Part shown: piece after piece, positions 36,461 to 64,000 of the stretch
How positions within the stretch are numbered: position 1 is the stretch's first letter
Layout of the letters: each line of letters starts with the position of its first letter
DNA from: Tubiluchus corallicola
Lineage: Eukaryota > Priapulida > Priapulimorpha > Priapulimorphida > Tubiluchidae
Reading direction: 5' to 3'
NCBI GenBank assembly: GCA_030141605.1
Contig: JAQGDQ010000004.1
Span: 1,364,001-1,428,000, forward strand
Length of the DNA: 64,000 bases
The notes under the pieces: model-generated
Told to the model about the DNA's origin: nothing
The model's input: the letters and a program-made list of their open reading frames with translations, nothing else
The model's database searches: none
Translations under genes and position numbers: made by a program

Positions 36461-39400
36461 CTAGACGGTAGGCTATACCTCTTACGTTAGTATAGTGCTT
36501 GAAAATCAAATACTTAAATATTATAAACTACGGTGATTCGCCATTTCTGTCTAGCGTATGATGGGACTTCGGAGAGGTTGAACAATTAGATATATCTTTT
36601 TTGTGTCGAAAGTCTGGATATTGGAGAATCTCTAGTTCCTGTTTATTTATTTATTTTATTTTTTATTTCTATGAAATGTATGTAACAATGTAAGTAAACC
36701 CGCTAGGTTTCATTTCCGGGAGCTTCTCTCTGCAAATTCCTTACTCAAGCAGTAGCTCGTTCATTGTGCAACTAGTTTTTTCAAGGCTTGACGGCTAACT
36801 CGCTGTTAATTGACATTTCAGAATGCGAAACAGATCCCACTAATTAAGACAAGACGTTTTGTAAACGTAACACCAGTCTTAATGCAATTAAACAGATTTT
36901 TCGTAAAACAGGGTATTATTATTAAAGTGTTGTTATAAGATAAGCCATCATTGAGTATGTTTTTACCTGCGTTAATCAAATAAATTTGATTTTAACATAA
37001 AATATTATTATGTTTAGGCCCTAACAATTATAAAAAGTCGCTTTTTTATTTGTTGCGCTAAAGAGAATATGCACGGTTTTATTCCTTGGAAAAAGATCTT
37101 AAAACTTGTCTTTTTATAGTTGCCTAATTTCTATAAGAATAGAAACGTACATGTACGCCAATACATTTATTTTTAATACAGCCATCTTTTCCCTTCATAT
37201 TTCAAATGAAGCTTTCACACTCACCATCTGATAAGCACCTCTACCATATAAGGGCTTCAGTGTCCAATTACTTGTACACTGTGTATGTATTGTATTATGA
37301 ATGCAGTACATTTTAAAATCAAAACTAGAGTGATTCTGCGGGAAAGTTTTTTTCTGATTAATGCAATTATATTTCGTTTTGGTGTAGTTAACTGCCCGCT
37401 ATTGGGTGTAAGGAACAGGCTAGTCATCAACAGAAACACGCTCATTGAAATTAGTAAGAAAAGCTAGGGCATTATATTGTAGATAAAAACAGCAGTTATA
37501 CGGTGGTACTCTACAGCTTATAACCCACAGAATTTGCATGTTTTGTTTGTTATTTTTTAAGTAAGAAATGGCGAAAATTCAGCTGGTGCAAAAAATCAAA
37601 ACCAAGTACGCTCGGTGCGTTGTTGTCACTAAGCCCTGGAGACAACCCGTACTTATTAACTCTTTAATCTAGATAGAGGGTATTGTAGACCTATAAATCA
37701 ATGCACATTTGCCATTTTGTTATTTGTATTAGGATTGAAAAAGATGTATTCGTCGAGATGCGAACGTATTGAGTGTTGACTTAACGGAAGCAAGGCTGAA
37801 AACGGTAGCTCTTGGGCCTTAAAGCAAACACTGAGTGAGTTTGGAGAGCATATTATGGAATAAGAACTTGCATTAGTGTAAGCATGAAACTGGCAGTTTT
37901 ACTGATGACAAAATTGAGCATAATTCTGGAAATGGTATTCCACCCCGGGGTCGCATGAAAAAAACAACTGCATTTAATCGAAATCAGCAATTTAGCTGTA
38001 ACAGCTACGTGATTTTATTTAGTGCACGAGGGAAACGATTGAAAGAATAGTTTACTCCCATTTTTTAGATTGTATATCAACATAAAACTCACCTTCTCTT
38101 AAGTAGATACAGGAGCTATTTTATAAAATTGTTTTATCAGTAATTGTTTTGTTTGTCTGAAGTGCCACTATATTTCAAAATTGAAATTGTACGTATGTCT
38201 TGTTTTTTCTTGTAGTGTATGTATCTTTGGCACTAGTAAATATGAATAAATGAATATAATTTCCTTCACACTGCCAATTAAAGAAGGTAATTTAGTTCAT
38301 GTATATTAACCAAGAATAGCTAACTATCTAGCCTATTAAATGTGATATAAATATTTGTCTTCTCAGAACTAATTTAGTTACAACTGAAATAAGAAAAAGA
38401 GGAAGATTTTATTTTTTGCTTTGGGAAGATTGAATGTCTTGTACATTGAAACAAAGCTTCTTGTTCAACGGCAAAATGCATGAAAAGAATACTGCTCCTG
38501 ACTTGCACATGCGCAATAATAGCAATTTACTATTAACTGATTGCAAGTTTTCTATAATAAATTTTATCTGTATAATTTTACCTTACCTGAGAATAAAGAA
38601 GTGATTACCTCTGTTCAGAATCATTAATGTAAAATTCACAATGTTAAAACTATCCTTCTAGTGTAAAACTGTAAGACTGCATTTTTTTCAATGCACTAGA
38701 AATCACTTAACCTTTCGTTAACAGTGATACAAAGACGCACCTGTTGGTTTCTATTGAAGTTGGACAGACCGAAGAAGCATTATATTGAATTATCTTTAGC
38801 ATGCATTCTAATGCTGAAATGCGCATGCGCTACCCTGTGTGTAAGTGAAGCCTAAAGCTCTCAACTGCCACCTACTTCATCTTTCTTGTCAACAGATAAT
38901 ACCACGACTTGCATAATAAGAATTGTATACGGTCTAAAACCAGCAATGTCATAACCGCCAGCCAATCACTAAATTACTGAGCTACAAGAATTGAGAAATA
39001 CACAAGGGAAGAAGTTTAAACTCCTAAACAACATGAATTTTAGTGTTCACATGCAAGTCTACAGACGGCTCGTGTGTGGCAAACGAATATAGCTAAGACT
39101 TTCAAATCAAATTGTCATCAACAGTGTACACGAGTTTTAGAACTTGAATGAAGGTTTATTGAAATAAAAAACATGGTTGAGAGTTTATTCCTGGAATGTG
39201 GAAAATAATTAAACCAGAAATCATTGGACTTTATGGAGGCTGACACATGAATTCGTGAGCAACGGTAATAATTTATGTAACCCATAATTATAATAACAAC
39301 AGTAACGGTAATAATGACAAAACAATGTTTTTTTTAATCAAAAAATCTCGCAGTGAAGAAATGTGAAAGATTCGGGTTAAAGGAAAAAGAATAAAAAACA

Positions 39401-40035
39401 AAGAAAGAAGTCCGTATATTCCAGCTTTTTGAATTTTGCAATTTACATTCAAAATAAAGCATGAGAATTCATTTCTTGCACTTTTTCTTTTTTCAACACA
39501 CGGTGTACTGAAACATGGTGCTTTTTTGTTTCTTTACAGCTGCATTTTTATTATTACTAGTTCCAGTTCTTGGCATTAAAAATTAGTTCTGCAATAATCG
39601 TGTCTTTTACTTGCACTACTAGTCGTGCAATAATCCTAGATAGATAGGAGCATAGAAAGTTATAATAGAACTATACATATTTTCCAAAAGGGCTTATTTT
39701 GCATATTTTGGACACTATATATACCTTTATATTAAAACAGTATATACATATCGCGAATTTTTTTAATTTGTGATAATGGGCGAAAACGGAAATCATTACA
39801 AAGTTTACAGTATTTTAACTAGTATTAGCAAATTATCATAAACTGCGTTTTTGTTCACGAGCTAGGAAATTCCGTAGCAAAGAAATCTCCAGTACAAGCA
39901 CTGCAGACCGAAATCCATTACCCAATGTAAAGGCAGTTAGTGGTGTCTTAGTCAGAGGTGTCTTAGCCACTTTCAGATGAAAATACAATCTCCCACGATA
40001 GTTGGAATCTGTGAGGCAAACGAAACAACCGAATT
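36461..40035. other. Intergenic stretch, nothing recognised
   Basis: AT-rich sequence with no supported gene, repeat array or mobile-element ends. Confidence 0.35.
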
Positions 40036-40060
40036 GAACATAGCTGAAGCCATCATTTAC

Positions 40061-40108
40061 CGATTAGCCTCGGTGTTGTGTCACAAAACACAGACACCGT
40101 GACTTTGC
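40061..40108 (-). repeat. Related repeat head (GTCACGGTGT..AACACCGAGGCT)
   Basis: It shares GTCACGGYGT and AACACCGAGGCT with the 36.4 kb repeat. Here CGGTGT and ACACCG can pair around an inner TGTG/CACA stem. It is probably a second member of that dispersed family. Confidence 0.35.
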
Positions 40109-40253
40109 TTTTGTTAACTTTTCAAATTACATACTTTAAGTTCGGATTACAAGAACTCGGCGAAAGTGTCTTATTCTATAGTTTTCGAGGATAGAACTTA
40201 TATTTGCATTGCATAGCTGCACATAACTACTGTAATCAAAGTTTCCAGAAATT

Positions 40254-40300
40254 GTTATATTCGCGATGTTCGATAGCATATCGAACATCGCGAATATAAC
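40254..40300. repeat. Perfect hairpin, 22-bp arms with 3-nt loop
   Basis: Arms 40254-40275 and 40279-40300 are exact reverse complements around GCA. The apex ATGTTCGATA-GCA-TATCGAACAT is identical to that of the next hairpin, while the lower stem (GTTATATTCGCG) differs. Confidence 0.97.
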
Positions 40301-40320
40301 GATATAAAGATGATATATAT

Positions 40321-40397
40321 AATGATATAACGATATAAAAGCCACATATGTTCGATAGCATATCGAACATATGTGGCTTTTATATCGTTATATCATT
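40321..40397. repeat. Perfect hairpin, 37-bp arms with 3-nt loop
   Basis: Arms 40321-40357 and 40361-40397 are exact reverse complements around GCA. It shares its apex with the neighbour hairpin 20 bp to the left, and has a different lower stem (AAAAGCCACAT). Confidence 0.97.
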
Positions 40398-41049
40398 TTC
40401 TCAAGAAATGAAATAGTATGCGAAAAAGTGTGACTTTGTGAAGCTATGCGTCAGTTACAAAGTAAGCCTACAACTACGATTATTTACACCGTGCTTTAGT
40501 TGGACTATAATTAGTGATTCCTATTTTGTGGCTGTGACAATATTTGACGCAAAAGAGCAAAACAATTTTTCCAATAGTGCTGTTACATTTGTGTTATAAA
40601 AAGTGCTTATGAGGCCTTCTCCTCATTCATAGATTGTCTGCCTTATAAAGACTACTCGTAGTCAATTACAATTTTCTGAAAAATCTATAGGCATCCTGTA
40701 CCAATGTCCTGGCTTCTCTTTTTCGTTAAACATATTTCTTACATGGACTCACTGCATGGCTGCCACCTGACTAATCATCGTTTTCTAATAGGATGAAATT
40801 TGTACAATTATTGTATAGATAGTCGTAATAATAAGATACTAATTTTATCACATAACTTTCTCATTCTGGTACTTGAAATAACAGTCACTTGCAGACAAGC
40901 ACTTCAGTAACATGCAAAAATGTTTCATTAAAAATGTCAGGCCATCCCGTGGCTGAAATATCGATGAGGTTCGTAATATCTGACTCATAACACTTGTATA
41001 GGTCTCGATTCCTCAGAACATGCCACCACTAATCACTGTAAACTAACTG

Positions 41050-57046
<15,997 letters not shown>

Positions 57047-57074
57047 TGTGCATAATAAAACGCTGGCTTTGCTG

Positions 57075-60000
57075 AAAGTAAAATTTAATAACAGTACTAT
57101 TAAAGCTGGTGGCTGTTGCTCATCTACATATTGTAGAAAACAGGTTTCATTTCGTGAAAAGTAATTAATTTACTACTGATAATTAAAGCATGATGGCGCA
57201 TAATTAGTAGGCTAACATGTACTCCTATGTCATCGATAGAACAAACCCCCAATCATATTTTTTGAAGTAGGGATATTACACGCTAGTAAACAGATGTATA
57301 AAGCACTCGGAATGTGAAAAGCTTGGACTGAACTTGACATTAATGAACTTTTTGGGCACGGACCCAGTTTCACAATAATTAGCCAATTCAGCTAATGACA
57401 ATTCAGTTAGTTTCCAATGATAACCCACTTATATCTAAAATAGTTCAAGCCTCAAAAGTTCTCAGCCCAAATTCAAACTTAGTCAGATCCATATTCACAT
57501 TTCTCAGGTTATATGTCCTCTATTTTGTGTAAATTTAAAAAATAAAGATTTTTAAGTCATCAATAATAAGTCTTTTAAACTTAAATTATCTTAAATCTAC
57601 AAACTAAAAATAATTTTAATTTCAAGAGCAGTAATTAATGACGAATTAAGACCGCACTTATTATTTTTAAAACTAAACATAACCAGAGAAAGGAAATGTG
57701 AAAGCACGAATTGAACTTAAGTGAGAGCTTATTGCTAACAGAACAACTACAATTTTTCAAAACTCTTGTTTAACAGTTTAACTTGTCTTCTGCATGTGTA
57801 TAATAATTCAATGCACCTAGTCGAAATAGAGAACTCTGAAGGCAAAGCTGATGCAATTTATAAAACAAAGGTGAAAAGTCAGTCGTTTGTAGACAACTAC
57901 TGAAGTATTCAACCACTTCGAAAACACTTGGTTGGTATTCCATGAGACGCACTAGACGAGCAAACAAAGTTTGTAAGGTGACGTAAATACGTTTTTAAGG
58001 TCATAAGATGTTTTTAAACTATCTGAGTAATAGAAATAAAAGAAACAAAATAAAACGTAGTAATGCGGCTAGACCAGGACACGAATTTATTTCGATTATA
58101 ATAGTATCTTTTCAGTTTTTATTGTAATGACTATTAATTATTTGGTGATAGAAGGCTTTAATAATTATTGTGACATTTTTGAACACCATGATTATGCGAG
58201 TTGAATCTTTTCACAATTTCTACATTCATAATTACCACCAGAGCATCAATTTCCTGTCCAGTTTCAAAAGTATCATCATAAATCATTGAATTCAGTTGTG
58301 CATTCCGCTGCTCTTAGTGCTCAAGACTTTAGCAGGAGTACTGAGAAAAGTATTAAACAGATAAAGTTGGGATTTGCTGTTCAAACCAAGTCACTGTCAA
58401 TAGAGAAATAAAACGTGACGCGAGGAGAGCAAAGTCCGTGGCTGTATTAAAGAACTCTCTGCGATTCCAGTACTAATGTCTACATTGCTATATTGATTTC
58501 TAATTTCTCCTTTCTATTTTGTCCTCCCTCTCTTACCCTCCATCTCTTACATCTCTCACCCTTCTCTCCCTGTTAATCGTTTCCACGCATTTGACCCCTT
58601 CTCTTCCTTGCATTTAGAAATATAACAGGTCTAATGTCGTACAGCGAGTTTTAAGCTTTACTAAAAATAAGAAAGTTGTACAGACGTTGTTCCCCCCCCC
58701 CTCTCCTTGTTAATAAAGGAGAGTGAAACACAGCATCTATACTACTTGGTTGTTGTAAAGCCTGAAGCTTATCGTCCGACATAGTCAATGTACGATATTA
58801 CCCCATTTTATCATATTTCATGAAATAAAATATAAAAGAAAGTATGAAAAACATTTAAGCCAGCCACTCATGTCATGCAAATATTTTTGCATTATTGAGC
58901 GTTGCATTTTTGCATCTCATCTCGTGTTTTGCCGCCTTTAGAGCAGTGGTGGAAAAGCTAGTGATAATCGCGTTAAGTAAACCAGCCTGGTCTGTAAATA
59001 TATGGGTGACCATTATTAAAAATACGGATTTTATTAGCTATATATTCTTAGCTATTTCCTTTACTGATACTTAAGATGCCTTTGCTGATTCAATGTCATA
59101 GAAATTAAAGATTGACAATAAGGAAAATTCCCGGGCTAATCGCCAGGCAACAATCCAACATTAATAATAACATTTTTGCAGTATGTCGAGCTGTATAAAG
59201 AATCTTCCAACCGTTAATCACATCATGTAACATGTGACTGTGTAACGATCCTGTCTGTAATGCTGCATGCCTTTTCTCCGACTTTGGTGTTTTGTAAACT
59301 TTATTATAATAAAATTATTCTTCCAATATCTCTACAAAAATTCTTGCTTTTAGCTTAGAAAAGTGATTACAAAAAATGTATAGTGCTTAATTTAATTACG
59401 TTATTTCTTCCAATTATCAAGTTAATCTACAATTCCAAGACGCAGTTTAGTACTTTGCAGGTATAATGTAACTTTATTTGGAACTCTTCAGTGCTGCCTC
59501 GCATAGAAGCTTGAATAAGTAGATTACTGTTTGTAAAAGCCGCGTTTTTGGAAGAATAAAAATGTAGAATAAAAGTGCATCAAGATAGAGTAAATGTAAA
59601 TGATCACTCTGCCGCAGCCAGACAAAAATTAACGCTATGAATCTGAGAATGATTAACACTTTTCTATAAAATAGTAGCAAAATTGTGTAGCATTAATAAC
59701 TAGAGAAAGGTATTTCGCAGCATCGGAAACGGTGACTTTTGCGAAGCCATCCTCTTCGTCGCCATGGTTACATTATGATCACACCAAAGAGAATTTATCG
59801 AGTAATTAATTTTTGAAGGGCGCACAAGAAGGACATGGAGAGCGCTGAAGAGTAGTAGGAAAATATCACCGTCACTTTGAAACCTTGAAAGTGCTCTTGA
59901 AATTACTTAAAGAGCTTTCAAGACATGAGGCTCTAGATGTAATCTCTGAATGAATAGACGGTTGCAACGGGACATGCTACGAAGCCGCGCCACGAAAACG

Positions 60001-60780
60001 TATACAGCTAATCTACAGACATCTGTCATAGAATCCTACTAACACAGACAGATAGTTTTTACACTTTCTCAGGCACTTGCTGCAGTTTTTATGCGCTACA
60101 AAGTTGATAATTTACATATAAATTTCGTATTTGCTTATTTTTGTTTATTGATTATCAACTTTTGTTTTTCAATTAGCATGTTTATTTCCATTTGTTCATA
60201 TTAACCGGTGCAGTCACATAATATTAGGTGACAAGTTTGCTTTATCTTGTTACCCACTAACGACAGATAAAGTCCAAATTATCTTTATCGAAACACCGAA
60301 ACATGAAAGATGATGAGTATAATAAATTGGAAGAATACGCATTAAAAATACACAATTTCTACTACGGGATTTATGTACTTTGTTGTAATTAATAATTAAT
60401 TATCTGTACAGAAGAAGTGTTAGATAATTGATGTATATCTATAGGCCACAGAGGGGAGGGGGAGGGGCACAGCTTGTTATGGCTTTGCTATAGGTTTATA
60501 CAACTATGACAAATGAGTCCACTGTTTTGCTGTATTGCACACGTGTAAACATGCGATCAGTTCTTGCTCATGATATTCTACACGATAATTAAATATCCTA
60601 TACAAGCGTTTTGTGATCAATGTAATAGGTACACCTGAACAGACTCTTGTTTACTTTCCCGGCAAAACATGCAAACAATCGATTTCAATTGTTTCGACCA
60701 GTATTACTTGTTTTCACCTGCACAGATGCATTCATTTATTATATTATAGGAAATTTACACCAATAACAACATTAGTATGC
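57075..60780. other. Upstream of GluCl; no gene recognised
   Basis: It may contain a 5' untranslated exon and promoter of GluCl. A C-run sits at 58692-58700. A minus-strand ATG in good context at about 59765 (MATKRMASQKS) opens a frame of only about 21 codons and cannot be tied to any gene. Confidence 0.35.
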
Positions 60781-60789
60781 GCGTACATC

Positions 60790-60970
60790 ATAACATCTAA
60801 TCTTGAAAGGCAGGTGGTCAAAGGAAAAAGGATCACCAGTCAAAGGACCACCAGACAAAATGCCACAAACAAAAGACCACTAGTCACAGAACCATCTTCC
60901 ATATCTTAACAGCGGTAAAAGTACCACATGTTAACGAGATGGACAGAGAACCACCAGTCAAAGGAGCACT
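60790..60970. repeat. Word-repeat tract (GGACCACCAGTCAAAG-like)
   Basis: AGGATCACCAGTCAAAGGAC, CACCAGACAAAATGCC, AAAGACCACTAGTCACAGA and GAACCACCAGTCAAAGGAGC follow one another. The style is like the AATGGCAC family ends, but no matching opposite end was found in the window. Confidence 0.45.
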
Positions 60971-61148
60971 AGCAGATGTGCTAACGATTAACAGGCGAAA
61001 TGTAAGTACTCTCCTTGATTAAACAACGTTGTAAGCCTACACCATCAACAATTTCACCCCGTGTAGGTGGTAATTCCAATTGTACGCGTAAAAGCATTTT
61101 AGATGTTCCACTAAAACGGTCCCCTTTGATGAGTCTGCTTTTACGCAC

Positions 61149-61149
<1 letters not shown>

Positions 61150-61213
<64 letters not shown>
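61150..61213. repeat. (CT)n(AT)n compound microsatellite
   Basis: About 14 CT units pass directly into about 17 AT units. Confidence 0.98.
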
Positions 61214-61217
<4 letters not shown>

Positions 61218-64000
61218 CACTCTACCTCCTTTTTTTCTTCTCCTATACCGATCTGTTTAAACAAGGCCAAAAGCCGCTCAGCAATCACAGTTAGAAATCA
61301 AGAACATGCCGAAAAGAGGAGGAGAAAGCTAAAACGGTTATATCTACTATAAATTTCACAGGTACAATCACAACCCACACAGATATTTTGAATGATTTTG
61401 ATTCCTATTTATCTGGATGATCAGTTAACGATAGTGATGGCCCTGAAGCTGTAATCGACATGAAGCACTACAATGTTCGCCGATACCATGTTGGATGCTT
61501 AACAAGGTAAAATTGAACAAAATGGCCCCGTTAACAAGATTTAGACGATGAGTGTTATACAAGGGAATTAGATTAGTAACTGTATACTGTCTGAGTTTCT
61601 GTAGAAAGTATGCGCTCATTTTCCAATAAGTCAGCTTCAGCTGATTGTTACTGCTTTATAGGAGTAAGTTTTTTGGCATTTTCTCAGAAAATCACTCATG
61701 AAATTGGTAAGAGGTTAAACGCGGATAACGCCGTAGACTGAAAAAAATAAAAGTGGAATTTTTATTAGTGCCATATACCTGTGTCCCTTCTGAGACTTTC
61801 CAACCAACACTTATCAGTGTTAGTTTGCTAATACACCACAAATGCTTTGAATCTCACTCGGCCAAATCTCACCATGAAAGTTTTCATTGCATGACAGGTA
61901 ATGCACGAAATTCAAAAGCTGTTTAAAGCTGATGAAGCTAATGCTTACTCATACAGAGTTTAAACGATGATTAAATAGAATAACTTAATTCAGCTACTCT
62001 TTAAAATTTATATACGATAATCAGAATTATGCAAAAAGATTTCAATTTTCAATTCTCATCACTCAATTAAAAGCTTTTCCATTTGAGACACCAAGTTGTC
62101 GAAACTGATAGTGTACCGTTCATTTAAATTTGTTTCAATTATTTTCAGTAGTGTGGCATTTGTGCAGGAACTTTAACACTTTTACTCAGAAAAAACTCCC
62201 AGTGTACAGGACCCATGTTTATTTCCAGCGAATACAATATGTAACGTCTACCTAAAAATTGTTGCATAAATTTTTTTATGCTGTTTCAATAGGAAGACTT
62301 AGCTTGCGAAACTTTTAATTTTTCCAAATTCGCCAATCGTAAGTAACAATTACGCCTTCAAACAACCTAGCATGACCTCTTCCTCCTCCTCCTCCTTTCC
62401 GCCTCCTTCTCCTCTTCTTTTTCTGTCTTCTCTTCCTCCTCCTCCTCCTCCTCCTCCTCCTCCTCGACTAGTAGAGAGGTATCAATAGATCTGACATTTC
62501 ATAAATGTCACGTAACCGTTACATAATATAGGTTGAAGCATTTTTATTTTTATTAAAAGCTTCATATGTTACAACTGCTGCTGATTTTACTGTTTTAAAA
62601 CGCTAATTTGTAACTGAACGAGAACAGAAAAAACGTTTTCTCAGATTGGAATTGCATCGCAGCTGGATTTGTTATCTGGCCTATATTTAGCTCTAAATCT
62701 TCTTTTTAAACCGAAATCATGTATTTTCAGCTATGTTGCAAAATAAACGCAATAAATAAAAAACTTTACGACCCTTAACAGCTGTTTTAACCCTATGGTT
62801 CTTTTGAATTAGGGTTATTTAATTATTTATAATCGGTGACAGTTATGATGCTTAACCAACATTCAGCCCTTTATTAGCCCATTTCTTTTTATGGAGGCAA
62901 TTTTTTTTCGGTTTTGACGCCTTTATCCCCTTGCTCCCCCTCTCTCTTTCCCCCAAGCCTCTCTCTTTCTCTCTCTTTCTCTTACTCTTTTTTCACTCTC
63001 TATGTCTCTTTCTTTAGCCATCCAAATATGAATGTACGTCTAGTCAAGAATTAAATGGTAACTGGCATATCAGCTAAGGCCTAACTTAAAGTAAACAGCG
63101 AGTATTGCTAACTTATAAGTCGATTTACATAGTGTATTTACATATTCCTGCACAGATACCGATAATTTTGATTTTCTTTGATACATTTACATTTCGTGTA
63201 TCATATTGCTTATTAACATTGGATGTTTTAAAATTTTAATAATTTAAGAATATCAAAGGTTTTCTGGTAAGTGCACTCAAGAATACTGTTAGGCCGCTTT
63301 TAATGAAATTCAACAATAATGTATGCCGATCGACTCCCGCTACAAATGCTTTATTTTATATTCCCCAACAGCACTCTAGTGCCAGTTTACTGGGTGAACG
63401 GATCAAGGGTTTAATCCTATTCAGAAATTGCTGGTGATGATGACGAACTACCACGAGGCTAAGTAATTTATCATCTCGTAAAATGTTTTCGTCATTCTTG
63501 CAATACCTCTATGAAAGTTTACAGTTAAGCATACGGTTAACAGTTTAAACATAAGATTACAGTTAAACACTTATCTGAAAGGCAATTATCACGATACGTC
63601 TAGACGTACGTCCAAGTTACGTTTTCGCATAGGCAAGAGCCGAAAATCTTTTTATATAATTTGTTTTGTTCGTACGTCCTGTACTCATTCTGCAGCAGGC
63701 TGCGTGTTTTTCCAATTGTAAGTAAATTGCCGGTGTTTTTTCTTGTGTTCCTTGAAAGGGTCCACCAAGAATTAAACTTTTTCAACAAATAAAGTCCGAT
63801 TTAGGGCCTATTAACGCAGTGCGCTTTTGACGCATGAATCAGACGCATGAACCAACTGAAAATTAGTTAAAACAGTAGAAGTCATTGGACCTGTTTGCCT
63901 TTTATTCACAATTTCACTGTTCATTAAATCTTCACTGCTTCTACCTACCACTGGCTCCCAGGCTGATAGCTAATCTGTCCTGGGCAGCCTATCTGTTATC
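61214..64000. other. Right-end intergenic stretch, no gene recognised
   Basis: Contains a (TCC)n tract at about 62379-62465 and a pyrimidine-rich stretch at 62925-63015. No coding exon could be supported. Confidence 0.4.
62379..62465. repeat. (TCC)n imperfect microsatellite
   Basis: TCC units interrupted by TTC- and TTT-containing stretches. Confidence 0.9.

Noticed and set aside
59474-59765. First exon of GluCl from the well-placed ATG near 59765
   Set aside because: The frame stops after about 21 codons, no donor fits phase 0, and a better start was found at 57046.

Overview
This is a window of an AT-rich animal nuclear genome. The genes are split by spliceosomal introns, there are many long microsatellites, and several families of eukaryotic DNA transposons and LINE fragments are present. 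One gene is a glutamate-gated-chloride-channel type Cys-loop receptor and another is an FMRFamide-receptor-like GPCR. From general knowledge of where these families occur, this points to a protostome, most likely a lophotrochozoan such as a mollusc or annelid. I cannot name the species.

Three genes are well supported, all on the minus strand. (1) Positions 34-8873 hold the first six coding exons of splicing factor SF3B1; the gene runs off the left edge. (2) Positions 16243-17517 hold a single-exon FMRFamide-receptor-like GPCR of 424 aa, with an AATAAA signal just past its stop. (3) Positions 41050-57046 hold a complete Cys-loop anion channel of the GluCl type. I rebuilt it from nine coding exons whose splice sites and phases all agree, giving 510 aa with signal peptide, both disulfides and four membrane segments. 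A weaker set of coding-like blocks on the plus strand at 13471-13990 may be an unidentified gene or a decaying copy.

The rest is introns and intergenic DNA rich in mobile elements. The main ones are: a roughly 1 kb family with repeated AATGGCAC words at its ends (three copies near 5100, 31569 and 55315), the first copy split by a 1040-bp hAT insertion with a perfect 8-bp target duplication; a PIF/Harbinger deletion derivative (9541-10612); a roughly 1.9 kb foldback element with arms of about 0.9 kb (51162-53084); several MITE-like elements; 5'-truncated LINEs; two nearly perfect hairpins sharing one apex (40254-40397); and possible tRNA- and 5S-derived SINE remnants.

The three genes do not form a functional unit. 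The two receptors are neuronal and SF3B1 is housekeeping, so their proximity is probably incidental. The points most worth following up are a stop-containing cryptic exon in the SF3B1 intron after exon 4, the foldback and hairpin structures, the word-repeat transposon family, and the very long repeats close to GluCl splice sites.
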